64,000 nt of DNA from Sclerurus mexicanus (taxonomy: Eukaryota > Chordata > Aves > Passeriformes > Furnariidae). Location: positions 1,179,002 through 1,243,001 of the forward strand of contig VWZF01003025.1 of assembly GCA_013396755.1 (NCBI GenBank). The letters are read 5' to 3'. Both the position numbers and the translations under genes were made by a program. Within the stretch, counting starts at the first letter, position 1. Every line of letters starts with the position of its first letter. Of this stretch, positions 37,358 to 49,590 are shown piece by piece. The notes beneath the pieces were generated by a model. That model saw only the letters and a list, made by a program, of their open reading frames with translations, searched no databases and was not told where the DNA came from.

Positions 37358-39950
37358 AAACCTCAGCTTTTCATTACTGGAATTACATGAAGAGACTTTC
37401 CCAGGTAGGTTTAAATCCAACACTTTTGACCTCTCTGACTGTTTTTGCAACCTTCACTTTCCTCTAACACAGTGGGCAGGGCTGTGTTTTCCACCTGAAA
37501 ACCAGGGAATCTAAACCACTCCTCCTTTCCTGGACTGACACCTGCAACAACTCCCACCACTAATTTGCACTTTAAAGTGTTACACAGAAAGGTCTGACTT
37601 CAAAGTGTTACACAGAAAGGGAAGGCTCATTTATTTATTCATTTAGGAGGATCACAACAACTGGGAACTGCACAAGCTTTGGGACATGTCTTGGGGTGAG
37701 GTGTGAGGGAGAAGGAATAAATAACATTTACCTGGAAAGTCAGCCTTTGGAAGGCAGGGCTGAAGGGAAGTTAAGCCCATCTAACCTTTATACCTTCTGT
37801 TCATCAAATATAGATTTGTGTTTCTTTTTTTTTTTAGACCACAAAGTATTAAATCTAAAACTGGAAGTGGACTACAAAAACATTGACTCCCAGATCTCTT
37901 GTGCCAACAATTAATGATTTTCTAGGAAATCCCACTCTGAGCACAAATGGATTAATATGTATAATGGCACAGTCCTGTTTTATGAACTCTAATATGAAAA
38001 GTGCTGTGCTAAGCCACAGTCTACTTAAAAATAGGCTTTATAATGAAAGAACTTCCATTGTAGACGCCCACTTCCAAAAATCTCTCTAATGTAGTTGTTG
38101 CAGGGTTTCACAGTAAGCACCTGGTGATTTCATAACCCATAAACACATTTGCCCTATTTAGGAAACGGTGTACAGATGAGCATGATGGAAATAAATACTT
38201 TGGCACACTCCTTTCCTGAAAGGAAACACTGGCATCGTGCTTTTAGTCAACCTCATATTTACCCCTCCAGCCTCCTCCTTTTAACTCACATGGGACAGAA
38301 GCAAACGCTTCTCCTCACACCAGCTGATTAAGAGAATGGAAAGACATTTTCTGCCAGCCTGAGAGTTGATTTCCCATCTTGTAATGCAGGTGGTTTGGAC
38401 TATTTCATTTTCTCTTTAGAGTATGTGGCTGAAAACACACAGTGAGAAATTGCCCTGCAACTTGTTTAAATAGATGAATGAGAACAGAGAGGATGCAGCA
38501 CCAGTGTTGCTGCAGTGCAGATTTATGAGAGGTTACCCAGAGTCTGAGAGAATAATAGTGCCTAAAGAATTCCTTGATGAGTTTGAGATATAAATATGCT
38601 CAAGTCTTGAAACAATAAATAAGGAAATACAGTCATAAATTAGAAAACAATAACATACCCATGGATACGATAAGAAGTCCAGGAACTGATTTCAACATTG
38701 ATCAGTTATTTCTGAATAATTTGTTGTTCCATCAATAGTTATAAAAGAGGGTAAGAATTGATCAATGCTGTACAATATGAGAATGTCTGGGGAAATATAG
38801 ATATACAGATCCATTTTTAATTTTAGAGATAGCGTAATCTATTTTTATGTCAGTATACAATATGTTGATGTGAGGTTGCAAGAAAAAAGTGCTATTATGA
38901 TTACTTGTTCATACAGTATTTCTCAGTTAAATGAATTGATTTGCCTATTTATTTGACTTGTGACTTGAGAGTTCTCTGCGGTTTGTTCAAGAAGGCAATT
39001 CTCAAATTTCACAGAAAATTTGGCATTTGGAATGACAGTGAAAATAATGAAAAGCAGCAAAACTTTTCCCAGCATAGTTTTGATGGATAACATAATTATT
39101 TCTCTTTGTAGCACTCTTGCTTATCTGAAGACATTCCTAAGTCTTGTTTCAGTGTTCTCTTAAATGAATCGGCCAGTACAGGAGGATTGGGATTCCAATT
39201 CAAGTAATCTCCAGGTTTACCAACATATTGGGTGATTACAGCTATCACTGTCAAGCACTGGGAGAGTCTTCCCAGGGAGTCCCCACCCCTGGAAAGGGGT
39301 AGATGTGGCACTTGGGGACATGGTTGAGAATAGTAACACAACGAGTAAGATCTGGTTAAATAATTTTGTACTAGTCTTGCCTAAGTGGGAAACTTGCTCT
39401 AAAGAGGGAAAAAAGTATATATGGAAGGAGAGAACAGGATAAAAAATGCATTTTCCCTACCTTAAGTCATGTTTGAGAATCTCCTCCAGTGTGATTCGTA
39501 TAGCAGCCCACTAGATTTTTTTCTATATTTTTTTTGTGAAAGACTTTTATATCAACAAAGTTTTAGCATATTTCATTTATCTAGAAAAATCTGAATTCAC
39601 AGGTCTATAACAACTTGATTGTAAAATTTTATATAGCAATCGAACAACCTTAGGAAAACTAATTGCATTTATTATTGAGCAATAGGCACTAATTTTGAGT
39701 CATCACAAGATTCCTAGCAATCATTCCTCCAAAAGCAGTAGTTTGAAATTGGAGGTTAAAATAACTGCTTTGAAGGAAAGCTTTTTTTTATCTCTGAAGA
39801 ATAATAAAGTAAAACTGCCTCCTGGCAGACAAGGTGATAGCCTTTTTCATAAGAGCTCCAAAATGACTAAACCTGAAGTCAGTAGTCTCAATTACATAGA
39901 AACGTTCTGATTATATTAAGTACAACTGAGTCCTCATTAGTGTCCCCAGT
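37358..39950. other. Non-coding unique DNA
   Basis: Apart from a small duplication at 37574-37620, nothing recognised. Open frames are under 100 codons. Confidence 0.55.
37574..37620. repeat. 19-bp direct repeat, period 28
   Basis: AAAGTGTTACACAGAAAGG occurs at 37574-37592 and again exactly at 37602-37620. A local tandem duplication. Confidence 0.9.
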
Positions 39951-40011
39951 CATTGCCGCCATGGCTTCGAGCGAGGTGTGGAGGTTCTGCAACACCTTCT
40001 CCCCCAGGTGA
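39951..40011 (+). other. Exon-like start: Kozak ATG plus splice donor
   Basis: GCCGCCATGG places an ATG (39961) in a perfect Kozak context. The frame runs 15 codons (MASSEVWRFCNTFSP) and then meets CAG|GTGAGT, a consensus vertebrate splice donor with GT at 40008-40009. Without splicing the frame ends at TGA 40009-40011 after 16 codons. Upstream, a CCCCAG at 39944-39949 could act as an acceptor. The protein start is not one I recognise. It could be a genuine coding first exon, a micro-ORF of a non-coding transcript, or coincidence. Downstream DNA (40012-40370) is GC-richer with some CpGs and an AATAAAA at 40353-40359. Confidence 0.2.
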
Positions 40012-41205
40012 GTTTTCCTTCCCTGCCTCCAAGACCAGCTTTGACACGGGGCTGCTGCTGCCTGATCTGCGATGAGACCTCTGTGAAAGCCGCAACCACG
40101 GGAGGGAAAGCCGTGAGAAGCACAACTCACGTCACGTCTTCTTCTCCCCTGCTCACCCTGATGCCAACCTGCTGCCTGGGCTTCAAACCCCACACCGGGC
40201 AGTCCCTGGGCTCTTTCCATGCTTTGTGGGGTTTATGGGGGTCACTGTTTATGGGGGTCACCGCCCTGCCTGCCCTCGTTGTCCCTCAGCTCCCAGCTCG
40301 CCTTCCCTTGCACAGCAGCCCATCCTTTTGCTGCCTCCCCACACTGATACCTCAATAAAAAGCGGGTTTGGTAGATCTGTGCTCTGCCCATCCCGCTGGT
40401 TTGCAGTTTCCAAAATAGTAAGAACTGGAGAAAATTAGTCTCCGTGCACTGTTGTTCGGGGGGCACGGGAGTGTTTGCTTTTCTTGGGGGTTCTGGGGCC
40501 CTGCTGCCACACAAATTGTACAATTACAGCTGGGAGCTCCGTTTGTTTGAATGAGCAGCAGGAAACTGCAAAGCAAGTTTGAACTGCAGCTTACAGGAGG
40601 AACTGGATAAAACCTCTGGGTGTTGTGTAAATACTGAAATTGCTGAGCACAGTCAGCACACACCCAGCTGTTCAGGAGAGCATGGGAGCTCTCAGACATC
40701 CTTGCTCTTAAAGAACAGCATTTGGGCAATAAATCAGCACATCAAGGGTGGCACTTGGGGGTTGTGTTTGTGTGGGCACGTTCACGGTGAAGGGACATGT
40801 TCATGGTGTGGACAAAGGGTGAGGGTGAGCAGGACCTCACGATGTAGAGCTCAAGCAGTAAAGCTTCTATTCTAACACTTACTGAACTTCAGAAGAGAAA
40901 TTATAAATTTGGGAGGGGGGAGAAAAAGTCACCCAAAGAGAGAAACACGAGCCGTGCTTGCAAGCATTACCAAGTTGAATGAAACTGCAGCCTTTCCTCA
41001 CATGGCTGAGTTCAGTTAAGGATTCTGCTGTGTTTAAAACAGTCCCTATGACCTTCCATAAGCTGCTGTCTTGTCCTGAAATTGCCAAATTTCTCTGGGA
41101 AACCAAAAAATTCCTCCCCCGAACCAGAATCTTCTGCTCTAAATACCAACAGTCATCTTACTTACACACTGCAATTTGTCTGTAAGTTCCATACAAATTA
41201 ATACT
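40012..41205. other. Non-coding, GC-richer DNA
   Basis: A moderately GC-rich patch at 40012-40500 includes a 16-bp tandem duplication at 40231-40262 and an AATAAAA polyadenylation-like signal at 40353. Open frames on both strands (up to 126 codons) overlap each other and show no motif. No known repeat family was recognised. Confidence 0.45.
40231..40262. repeat. 16-bp tandem duplication
   Basis: GTTTATGGGGGTCACT at 40231-40246 is followed directly by GTTTATGGGGGTCACC at 40247-40262, with one mismatch. Confidence 0.9.
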
Positions 41206-41436
41206 CATAGAATCATATAATCACAGAATGGTTTGGATTGGAAGGGACCTCAAAGCTCATCCATGGGCAGGGACACCTTCCACTGTCCCAGGTTGCTCCA
41301 AGCCCCATCCAACCTGGCCTTGGACACTTCCAGGGATCCAGGGGCAGCCACAGCTTCTCTGCCCAACCTGTGCCAGGACCTGCCCACCCTCCCAGGGAGG
41401 AATTTCTTCCTAAGTAAAGATTTTCTTCCTAAAATA
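41206..41436 (-). mobile_element. CR1 LINE 3' end, antisense, truncated
   Basis: The terminal repeat is at the left (CATAGAATCATATAATCACA at 41206-41225), then GAATGGTTTGGATTGGAAGG, a CCATGGGCAGGGACACCTTC block, TTGCTCCAAGCCCCATCCAA near 41292, AGCCACAGCTTCTCTGCCCA near 41345, and GGAATTTCTTCCTAA. The break is marked by a near-duplicate of that last motif (41420-41436). Part of the terminus, between the 'CTCATC' and 'CCATGGG' blocks, is missing. The same type as 5.2 and 49.2 kb. Open frames on both strands here (up to 122 codons) are artefacts. Confidence 0.92.
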
Positions 41437-43554
41437 TAAAACCATGGCCAGGAGTGGTTTGAGGCACACGCAGGAATATCAGGATGAAAGCTTGGATTTG
41501 TGCTGCTTTTGTGTGAGATCAAATACTCACCCAGAGGAACTGTGAGCCACTGCCGCGTGTCCATGTCGTGTGATTGACATGTGGGGACAGACGGTCCCCA
41601 TAAATATGTGACAGACATTTCTTGTAAACCCTACCAACACGCCTCATTTGGACTTGAGGCACACAAGTTCAGGCTGTCCCTACAAGCTCCAGACAACACG
41701 AATTCGGGGCATTTCCCATCCAGGCACAGGGGGACACAGAACTCGGCTGCAGTTGGCTGAAGCTGACCCTGCTCAAACACCACGCAGATGGATGTGGAAT
41801 ACAAAATGTAGACCTCTATCTGTTTTAAAGCTTATATATCTGGCAGGAATTCAATTTGGACCCTTCTCTAGCCATTTTTTACCTCCACCTCGAGGCCTTA
41901 AACACAGTAATAAACACACATTAACACAACGGGAAAGGAAAAGGCACTGTGACTCTAAGCAACCTCTGCCAGGTCGTGTTTGTAGTTCATTACTCTGTAA
42001 TTTATTAAGCAATGTCCAGAGAGATCTAGGGAGTTTTCACATAGCTAACATAATTAAATATTAAAGGAAAATATTATCTTGTTCAGCTGAAATAGAAACC
42101 TTGGTGCAAGTTAACTTACTGATATCCAAACTGCATCTTGAACATTCAGCTTGCTATTTTTTCAGTGAATAAAATTGACTTACTCTACACTCACAGACAA
42201 ATTCATAAACTGACACCACTTTCCACAGTGACAGAGGTGAGTTTGGAAAGGAGTTTGACAGTTAGTAAAATGTTATCACTAGACGTATAGACAGCACATT
42301 TCTCCACAGAAAGATTAATGGGAGAAGGAGAAAACTTGCTGCAGACCTTTGGAATGGAAAATGTTCATGAGGTAATGTAAAAAGCTGTTCTGAGGTGCCT
42401 TCGCATCATCAGGAGGGGATTTAATTTCGATGTTCAGTATTAGTGTCAAGCTCTGAGGAGCTCTTTGGATCACAACAGCAGCAATTAACAAATAGCCTGT
42501 TGGCAGCCGAGTTCGTCCCACAGGGCAGAAGTTCAGAGAAAGCACCAATCTCCCGGCTGTTTCACATTTCATTCGCAGCGACCCGGTTTTTAAAAAAACC
42601 GCTTTAAATCGCAGCTGGGTTTTCCTTTTTTCACCTAAGGAAGCCACCGGGCCAAGTGTGGAAAGGTTAAGCGCGCAAAGTCTGGAAACTCAACGTTTTC
42701 CTTTGCCTGACACTACGGTTGTGAGCGGTCCCTAGAGGCAGCTTCTCCCAGGCCACGGTAAGATCAAGTGCACGTGGAGCTTAACTGGCCCCCAAGGGGT
42801 CCTGGCTGCATTAACCAGGGACCTTTCATTGCCTAAAAGCCATAGGGAAGCTGTGAAGTAACATAGTGAATACACAGCAACCTTAAAAAGAACTGTCAGA
42901 GCCCCCTTTTAGGGGCCTGGGATACATGAAGTGTCACAGGCAGCCACTTTTATATCACAATTAAAGATCATACATTCCTTGCTATATCAGTGCGAACGGA
43001 ATAATTCTAATTATTCTATCATTTCAACCTACTTGCTGTAGACAAATAGAGGTTAAATATTTCTTTTTCTCAAGTTTACTACAGAGAGGGCTCTTATTTG
43101 TAAGCCAATTAGAACCAAAAAAACCCCAAACCCAACATTAAGAAAATCTAAACCACTTTTAATTTAACAGGATTTGTCAAGAAGCAGTTCTGAGCATTTT
43201 TTGTTTGCTCTTTAAATTTTAAACAACAAAAACTTAATCTTCAAAGGTTGGTTTCAGCTCCTTCTTCCCCCTTACACCAACATTAAGGAAAGAAGAAAAC
43301 AATAAACTGTTATAGTAATTTTCCAGACCTGCAGCTAGGGAAAAAAAGATCAACACTCCTAAAAACTTTAATTTATTTTTCCTCATATTTTTATATACTA
43401 AGAAAACCCTGCACACTTGGAATGAAGAGCAGGCAAAAGAAATTAATCTATTGTTTAGCAAGTTTGTTTATCCTTGGGTTTTGATTCAGCTCCTTATAGC
43501 ACTCCCAGGAACGTTGTGTTTTCAGGAAGGCTTTATTATGAATCAGGCACTGAC
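41437..43554. other. Non-coding unique DNA
   Basis: No gene or repeat family. The stretch 42490-42760 keeps a modest number of CpGs and contains a GCGCGC-like core at 42670-42676, but no assigned element. Confidence 0.5.
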
Positions 43555-43985
43555 TGTGACAGGATTAATACCACAGAGGTTGGAAAAGCTCTCTGAGACC
43601 ATCGAGTCCAACCTTGTCCCCCAGCCCAGAGCACTCAGTGCCACGGCCAGTCCTGCCTTGGGCACCTCCAGGGCTGGGCACTCCAACCCTCCCTGGGCAG
43701 CCCCTGCCAAGGCCTGACACCCTTTCCAGGCACAAATTGCTCCTGCTGTCCCCCTGCCCCTGCCCTGGCACATCTTGAGCATGTTTCCTGACCTCTCATC
43801 CCTTGTTCCCTGGAGCAAAGCCCAACCCTCCCCTGGATCCATCAGGGAGCTGCAGAGCCAGAAGGTCCCCCCTGAGCTTCCTTTTCTCCAGGCTGAGCCC
43901 ACCCAGCTGCTCCTGGTTCTCCAGCCCCTTCCCAGCTCCGTTCCCTTCCCTGCACATGCCCCAGCCCCTCAAAGTCTTTCTAGAA
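43555..43985 (-). mobile_element. CR1 LINE 3' end, second subfamily, antisense
   Basis: The antisense terminus is decayed at the left. It is followed by GAGGTTGGAAAAGCTCTCTG, AGACCATCGAGTCCAACC (43597-43614) and CACTCAGTGCCACGGCCAGT near 43631. Then come GGGCACCTCCAGGGCTGGGC, CTGGGCAGCCCCTGCCAAGG, CAGGCACAAATTGCTCCTGC and CTTTTCTCCAGGCTGAGCCC near 43881. It ends at CCCCTCAAAGTCTTTCTAGA near 43965-43984. These are consecutive parts of a CR1 3' region, and the body matches the 11.9 kb copy in reverse. The 179-codon minus frame (43796-44335) begins outside and runs through it, so it is not a gene. Confidence 0.9.
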
Positions 43986-44978
43986 GTGAACAAGTCACAA
44001 GGCAAGGTCACATCCTGACCCTCCAGAGACTGTCCTGGAACTCCCCTGGGCATGGACCCACCCCACTGGTCTGTGCCAGCCTGTGCTGGTGGCCAGCCAG
44101 AATTCATTAAAAATATCCAGCTGCAGCCTGGCCTGGCCAAGGAGACAAGAGCAAATCCTTGGTAAGGAAACATGGAACAGGTATAATTGAGTTTCTCAAT
44201 GTTATTGTGCTTAATGTGTAAAGGAATTAAGGAATCTGCTTTAACCTTCAGTAAGGTGGATTGAGTCAACAGAAAACAGAATGAACATCTCAGAGGAAGC
44301 TCTGTGCAAGAGGGAGAAATGACCCGCTGGAACACACGGAAAAACCTGGATTCAGTGCCTCAGTTTTCCACAACCAGTCGATTACTCACAAACCACCCAA
44401 GCTGTAGAAAGGAGATCCTGTGTCCCATTCTTTCAAACATGCAAAATCTTTTCAAATAAAAAGTCAGGCTTCAAACAGAAAACTTACACTGGCAATTTGG
44501 GTGTTTTTTTCCAAAATAATCCAAAGGTCTTATATTACAAGGAAAAAGACACAATGACAATATTCTGCTAAACTGAAATATTCTCTGAACTCTGCTGATA
44601 AAGGACAGGAGGTTATTTTGACTCAAATGAGAAAACACACTAATGGCAGTAAGATAAATTTGTCCATTTCTGATGTTTTGAAGCTTTATGTTTGAAGAAA
44701 AACCTTGTTCTGCATCCTGCCATTACATTTTCTTTGGGCACTTTTTTACACCTCTATGGGACATGGCAGGTCAGGAAGGGAGTGAAAAAAAAGCTCTCTG
44801 AATTAAATTAGTACAGCTGTTACATCTCTTCTTAGAGAATTAATAATGAAACTGTTGCAAAAAAATATCATATTCTGCTAATGCTTTATTAGCAGGCTCA
44901 GGTTCTCCCTTAATTACCAGAATCACTCACCCAAATTACGTGTTTATTTCTCCCACAGGTCTGAGACAAAGAGGCAGG
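43986..44978. other. Non-coding unique DNA
   Basis: No gene or recognised repeat family. The first 120 bases are GC-richer and may be further decayed CR1, but this could not be aligned. Confidence 0.5.
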
Positions 44979-44979
44979 A

Positions 44980-45025
<46 letters not shown>
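44979..45025. repeat. (AAT)n microsatellite
   Basis: About fifteen uninterrupted AAT/ATA trinucleotides. It explains the isoleucine run in the 167-codon minus-strand frame 44944-45447, which is therefore not counted as a gene. An uninterrupted run of this length is likely to vary in length between individuals. Confidence 0.97.
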
Positions 45026-46479
45026 TCTCCTGGAGCTGTCAGTGGGGCTTCTGCCCAGCAGTGGAAGAACAACCCCCTGTAAAACTCCAGCTTTTGCACG
45101 AACACACGGCTCCTGCTCTTTTGGTCAGAGCTGATGTTTGCTCTGTCAGACTTCTTGCAACATTTCAGGCAGCAATTAAAGGCCTTCGTTGTTGCTTTCC
45201 ATCGTGTTCCCAAGACCAGGACTTTCCGTGCAGCGCTCCAAGAAACAATGCCCAGCCCGGCTGGGTGTTCAGGTGCGCTCGTTGCACCCTTCCCACCGTG
45301 GCAATAATTGTACCCGCTGTTCTTTTGTGGCTCTGACCTTTGTGGTATCCAAAATGAGTCCAGATAAGGCTGTGCCTCTGGCACCAACAGCACTCTGGCT
45401 AAACCCTTCCAAAAGGGCAGTGCCAAGGTAAGACACAGCCACAACAAACTTGAAAAGGCGCCAGCAGGAGAGGATTTTTAAGTCAGGTAAGAGCTGACTG
45501 GTATTTATCTTGATTTAGGGGCACTGTTGGAGAAACAGTTTTGCCGAGTCGTGACTTAGGAACTAGAAAGTTATGAAACATTCTTCAAAGACAGAAAAAT
45601 GAATAAAATGCAAAGGGACCATTTCACATAGCATTGGCTTTAATCCACGGTATCTTACATAAGCAGCTGCTAATTAGCTTAATAATTAATTTAAACGTTA
45701 ACTGGCTTTTAGTGTCAGGCCCCTAAAGTTGCAGTTCTCATCGGAAGGGGTCTGCACTTAGCACTAGGAGGTGTTTATCTACATTGGTTTTCCTCTCAGG
45801 AGTTTTGGGCCAGCTTGTCCATCTAGTGCTTAACCCGAACAGTTCAGATTTTGTTTATTCTGTTTAGATTGTTTATTTCCCTTTCACAGTTTGTTGTCCT
45901 GACAGAGCAAAAAGCATCAGAATGATGACTTGCCTTTCTAATCCCCAAAACAATGTTCTCCAAGTGCTACCTTTTTGCTTTTCTTTGAAATACCAGAGGA
46001 CAAAGTTCTGGAGTGAAACTTCCAGGTGAAATGCACTGAAGGTGCTCTTGACTCCTGGTTGGGCTCCCAGAGGCTCTGTTTTCCTTAAACCAGAATTTCT
46101 GCTGTCTAAATTTAGCTCACTGCTTCTAATTTAAGCTTTTGTTTTTGAACCGCCCCACACTGACACAAATTACAATTGTGGAAGGTACATGATAAGAAAA
46201 TACTACTTTCTTTTTTTTTTCTTTTGAGAAAGTCGATTGCAAAAACCACAGAAAATGTATCTCGGTGCATATTCCAGGCACATGAAAAGCAGCTGACAGG
46301 GATGGAAAGAATATCCAGTACATAAAGTATTGAAAAAAACTATAGGTTCTTTGGTTTTGATACTGAGCTTATACTGCAAAGAGAACAGCAAAGCTCAGTA
46401 TTTCTGCAACAAATAACTCCCAGCCCACTTCATAGAACAACAATAAAAATGCTAATTGAAGAATCATGTACTCTGTGTA
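45026..46479. other. Non-coding unique DNA
   Basis: No gene recognised. A cluster of TAAT cores lies at 45669-45695 (see findings). A T-run lies at 46210-46219. Confidence 0.5.
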
Positions 46480-46930
46480 TCTGTTGACCTGGAATACTCA
46501 GTGGGATTCCCTTCCTCTCACCATTCTCTGAGCTCCACAAGCACAGCTCCCTCCTCCTCCTCCTCCCCTCACCCATCACCTGCCTCAGCCCCCCAAACCC
46601 ATCAATGGAGACTCTTCCTCACTCAAGCCCAAAACTGGATGCAGAATTCCAGAGGGTTCCCCAGAACTTTCCCTAGACCTCTGTCCGTGAAGTTGCCAGG
46701 AGGAGAGAAACCTCCAAGCTGAGTGTCCACCTTGCTGTCCCCCCATTCCTGTCTGGGCACGGTATCCCCCTTGCCAGGCACAACCTGCTCAGTTCCGTGG
46801 CCTTCTTCACGTCCCAGCAGCAAAGCTTCACATTCTTCTCTAGATTATCTTTCCAGAGTCTGACAAGCCTCTGTTTCCCCACACCCTGGCATAATATTTG
46901 CAATTTTCCAGTCATTAGGCACCTTCCCCA
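46480..46930 (-). mobile_element. Possible old CR1-like fragment
   Basis: The part at about 46855-46930 (CAAGCCTCTGTTTCCCCACA, CCCTGGCATAATATTTGCAA, TTTTCCAGTCATTAGGCACC) resembles antisense segments of upstream CR1-type LINE sequence, and the GC-rich, C/T-biased block before it is similar in style. A (CTC)n run lies at 46548-46566. The match is from memory and weak, and the boundaries are approximate. Confidence 0.35.
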
Positions 46931-49206
46931 AATGCCAAAACCTTTCAGAAATTATAGACTCTTGCAAGATAAAGAAAAAGAAAATTCTTTCTTTATAGAG
47001 TCCTTCCCTTAGAAAAGTAGAGTTTTACTAACAGTGATCTGTAGGAATCACCTTCCGTTGTCTACTTTGCTCAGAACTTGATACAAAAGTGAACAGTCCA
47101 CACATCTGGAGCTTCGTGCAGCTTTTTGACAAATCCTGTCCCCCTCACACAGAACACATTAAATGACAGAGCCTCACGCAGATAAACAAGCCTTGGAATT
47201 TAGGCTCGAGCTCTTCCTCATCCAATGGCAAACATGCAATTAGGTGCAACTCTTGTGCAGATTAATTAGCACGTGTCAAGCTGCTGATGGCTTGTTGCGC
47301 ATGGAGACCTTGGGAAGTGGGATCACAAACGTTTGTTCTGAAGAGCAACTCAAAAATAGATCCCCCAGCTTTCCAGGCTGGGTACTGCTCAGTGAATGAT
47401 GTGTTTAATGATGGCAGTACCGTTGTAACTCCTTTTCCCTACGCGTTGCTGGGATTGAATCCTTCTGCACGTTATCTGGTTATTTGTTCCTTCTGCTTAT
47501 GGCAAAAACTCTCTAAAGTTGTAGAGATGAGAATTTCCAAGGCTGTGACTAAAGAAATAGATAGAAACCAAAAGGAGAGGGGAATGGGAGGGAGGAAGGT
47601 GAAGGTCACACTTAAAAAAGAAACAAAACCAGAAAAAGCCTTCAGCTTTTGTTCTGAATTATTTCAAGTCTTTCAGTTCCTCCATCTCTCTACCCTCTTA
47701 ACCCCAGGCCCTTTCCCATTACATATATTTATATTTTGAAATTCTGCTACATAAGAGGAAAGAAGATAAGAATCTTTACAGTAAAAATGCCTATTTCCTT
47801 TGAGAAAATAATATTTAGCACAAGTTCTGGAATCCTGGTTACGTAAAGCTGGTGCTGCTTCAAGAAAACTGGTGTAAAAGCAGCCCGAAATGGTAAGGGT
47901 TGATGAAGATGGGGTATAACAAGCCATTATTTTCCTTCTACAAAGTCTCCCGTATGAATAACTGCAAACCTGGCAAAGATGATTTATTTACACCCCTAAA
48001 CAGCTGAAATACATGACAGTGCTTTCTCCCTGGAAAAAAGAGGGTTGAAATGTATGAACTCACAGGCACACACCTGAACATGCATAATTATTGATTCCAA
48101 ACTATCTCCAGTGACTACTTGAAACCATCCAAAGGATAATTTTGGGGGCTTTTCCACCCTGAAGTCATTGAATTGATGCAGCGCTGAGAGGTGTCCAACA
48201 CGGTGCTCGTGAATCACACCAACAAACAGCAAGATAAGATGGGGGCCATATTTTCAGAATAATGAACGTGATAAAAGGTTAGGTCTTTTGTTAGACTTCC
48301 TTCGAAATATGCAATTTGTTACCAGTTATATTGTCTGTGGAAAGAATCCCTACCGCAACTCTAATGTGGGGTTTTAGTATCAAAAACATAAAAGCACATC
48401 AGAACACATCATGTGCAAACCATGGCATTAAACAGATTAGAAAACTAAATGTCACACTGTAACATGAGCGGGTTTTTTGCAGTTAATTTCCAAGAAATGC
48501 AGAAGAGCTCTGCAGGAAGCACTTTCTCCAAATATGCACCCTGCAGCTAAAACACCTCATATACCTTATTGTTCTTACGGGGGGGGGGAAATAAGGAAAA
48601 AGAAAAAACCCCTTGACTAAAGTGACAAATTTAAAGCTTATGTGGATTTTTAAGATGACTAAATGAATTCCATGTGAGATTTGTGCATTGCGAGCAAATT
48701 AAAAAAAAATCTCACAGCAGTCTCAGCTATAAAATACTCCTGCAATCTACCACTTGATTGTTTGCACTGCAGTTGTACTGAAATATTTCTAATTTTATGA
48801 ACGCTTCAATTGCCAGGAAAATTTGTATTGAATTCCTATTTAATTGTATTTTCTTCTATGTCCCTCTGTAACGCTGCAGCCACAAAGATGCTCCCTGGGT
48901 TTACTCACTAAGAGAAAACTTGAAATTTCAAACTTGGCTTGCTGCTGGACCTGGAGGAGTTAAACAAGACTCTCTAGACTCTTGAAGAGACTTAAGTAAA
49001 AGGCCATCACTCTTCTTAATTAAGGCTTTTCATAGAAGCACTGCCTGAAAGCACCTTAGTTGCTTTTTCAGCTCTCACCTGATTCTAATTAAGCTCCTTG
49101 GAACATTAACCTGGCTTTTTCCTCATGATTCATCTCATTAGGAGAAAAAGGTAAATGACTCACTTTTTTATGCTACTTTTATACACTGGCCTTCTGCTGG
49201 GGTTGG
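46931..49206. other. Non-coding unique DNA
   Basis: A 150-codon plus frame (47287-47739) has no motif I recognise and a low-complexity, lysine-rich middle. I treat it as chance. A run of ten G lies at 48579-48588. Confidence 0.45.
48579..48588. repeat. Poly-G run (G10)
   Basis: Ten consecutive G bases followed by AAATAAGG. A prone site for sequencing length error. Confidence 0.85.
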
Positions 49207-49590
49207 TGAGAAGTTTGGGGCTGTTTGACCTGGAGAAGAAAAGGTTTTGTGGAGACATCACAGCACCTTCCAGGATCTGAAGGGGCTACAGGGGAGTTGG
49301 AGAGGGGCTGTTCATCAGGAACTGGAGTAACAAGGGGGAATTGGTTCAAACTGAAAGAGAAGAAATCGAGGTGAGATATTGGGAAGAAATTCTTCCCTGT
49401 GCAGGTGGGGAGACCCTGGGACTGTTTCCCAGAGAAGCTGTGGCTGCCCCATCCCTGGAAGTGTCCAAGGCCAGGCTGGACAGGGCTGGGAGCAGCCTGG
49501 GCTGGTGGAAGGTGTCCCTGCCCATGGCAGGGGGTGGAATGAGATGAGCTTTGAGGTCCCTTCCAACCCAAACCATTCTATTATTGTATA
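49207..49590 (+). mobile_element. CR1 LINE 3' end, sense, truncated
   Basis: One of the two longest copies of its type here. It starts at GAGAAGTTTGGGGCTGTTTG (49209-49228), continues through CTGGAGAAGAAAAGG, CACCTTCCAGGATCTGAAGG, GAGTTGGAGAGGGGCTGTTC, GATATTGGGAAGAAATTCTT, AGAAGCTGTGGCTGCCCCAT, CATCCCTGGAAGTGTCCAAG and CTGCCCATGGCAGGGGGTGG. It ends with GGTCCCTTCCAACCCAAACC, ATTCTATTATTG. It has no reverse transcriptase. Open frames on both strands here, up to 130 codons, are artefacts. Confidence 0.95.

Noticed and set aside
43796..44335. 179-codon minus-strand open frame, the longest in the window
   Set aside because: Most of its 3' half lies in the antisense CR1 at 43555-43985. Repeat tails of this GC-rich type give long open frames without meaning, and no domain is seen.
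44944..45447. 167-codon minus-strand open frame
   Set aside because: It runs through the (AAT)n microsatellite, which yields a poly-isoleucine stretch, and has no recognisable domain.
47287..47739. 150-codon plus-strand frame
   Set aside because: No motif, a low-complexity basic middle, no splice or promoter signals assigned. Treated as chance.
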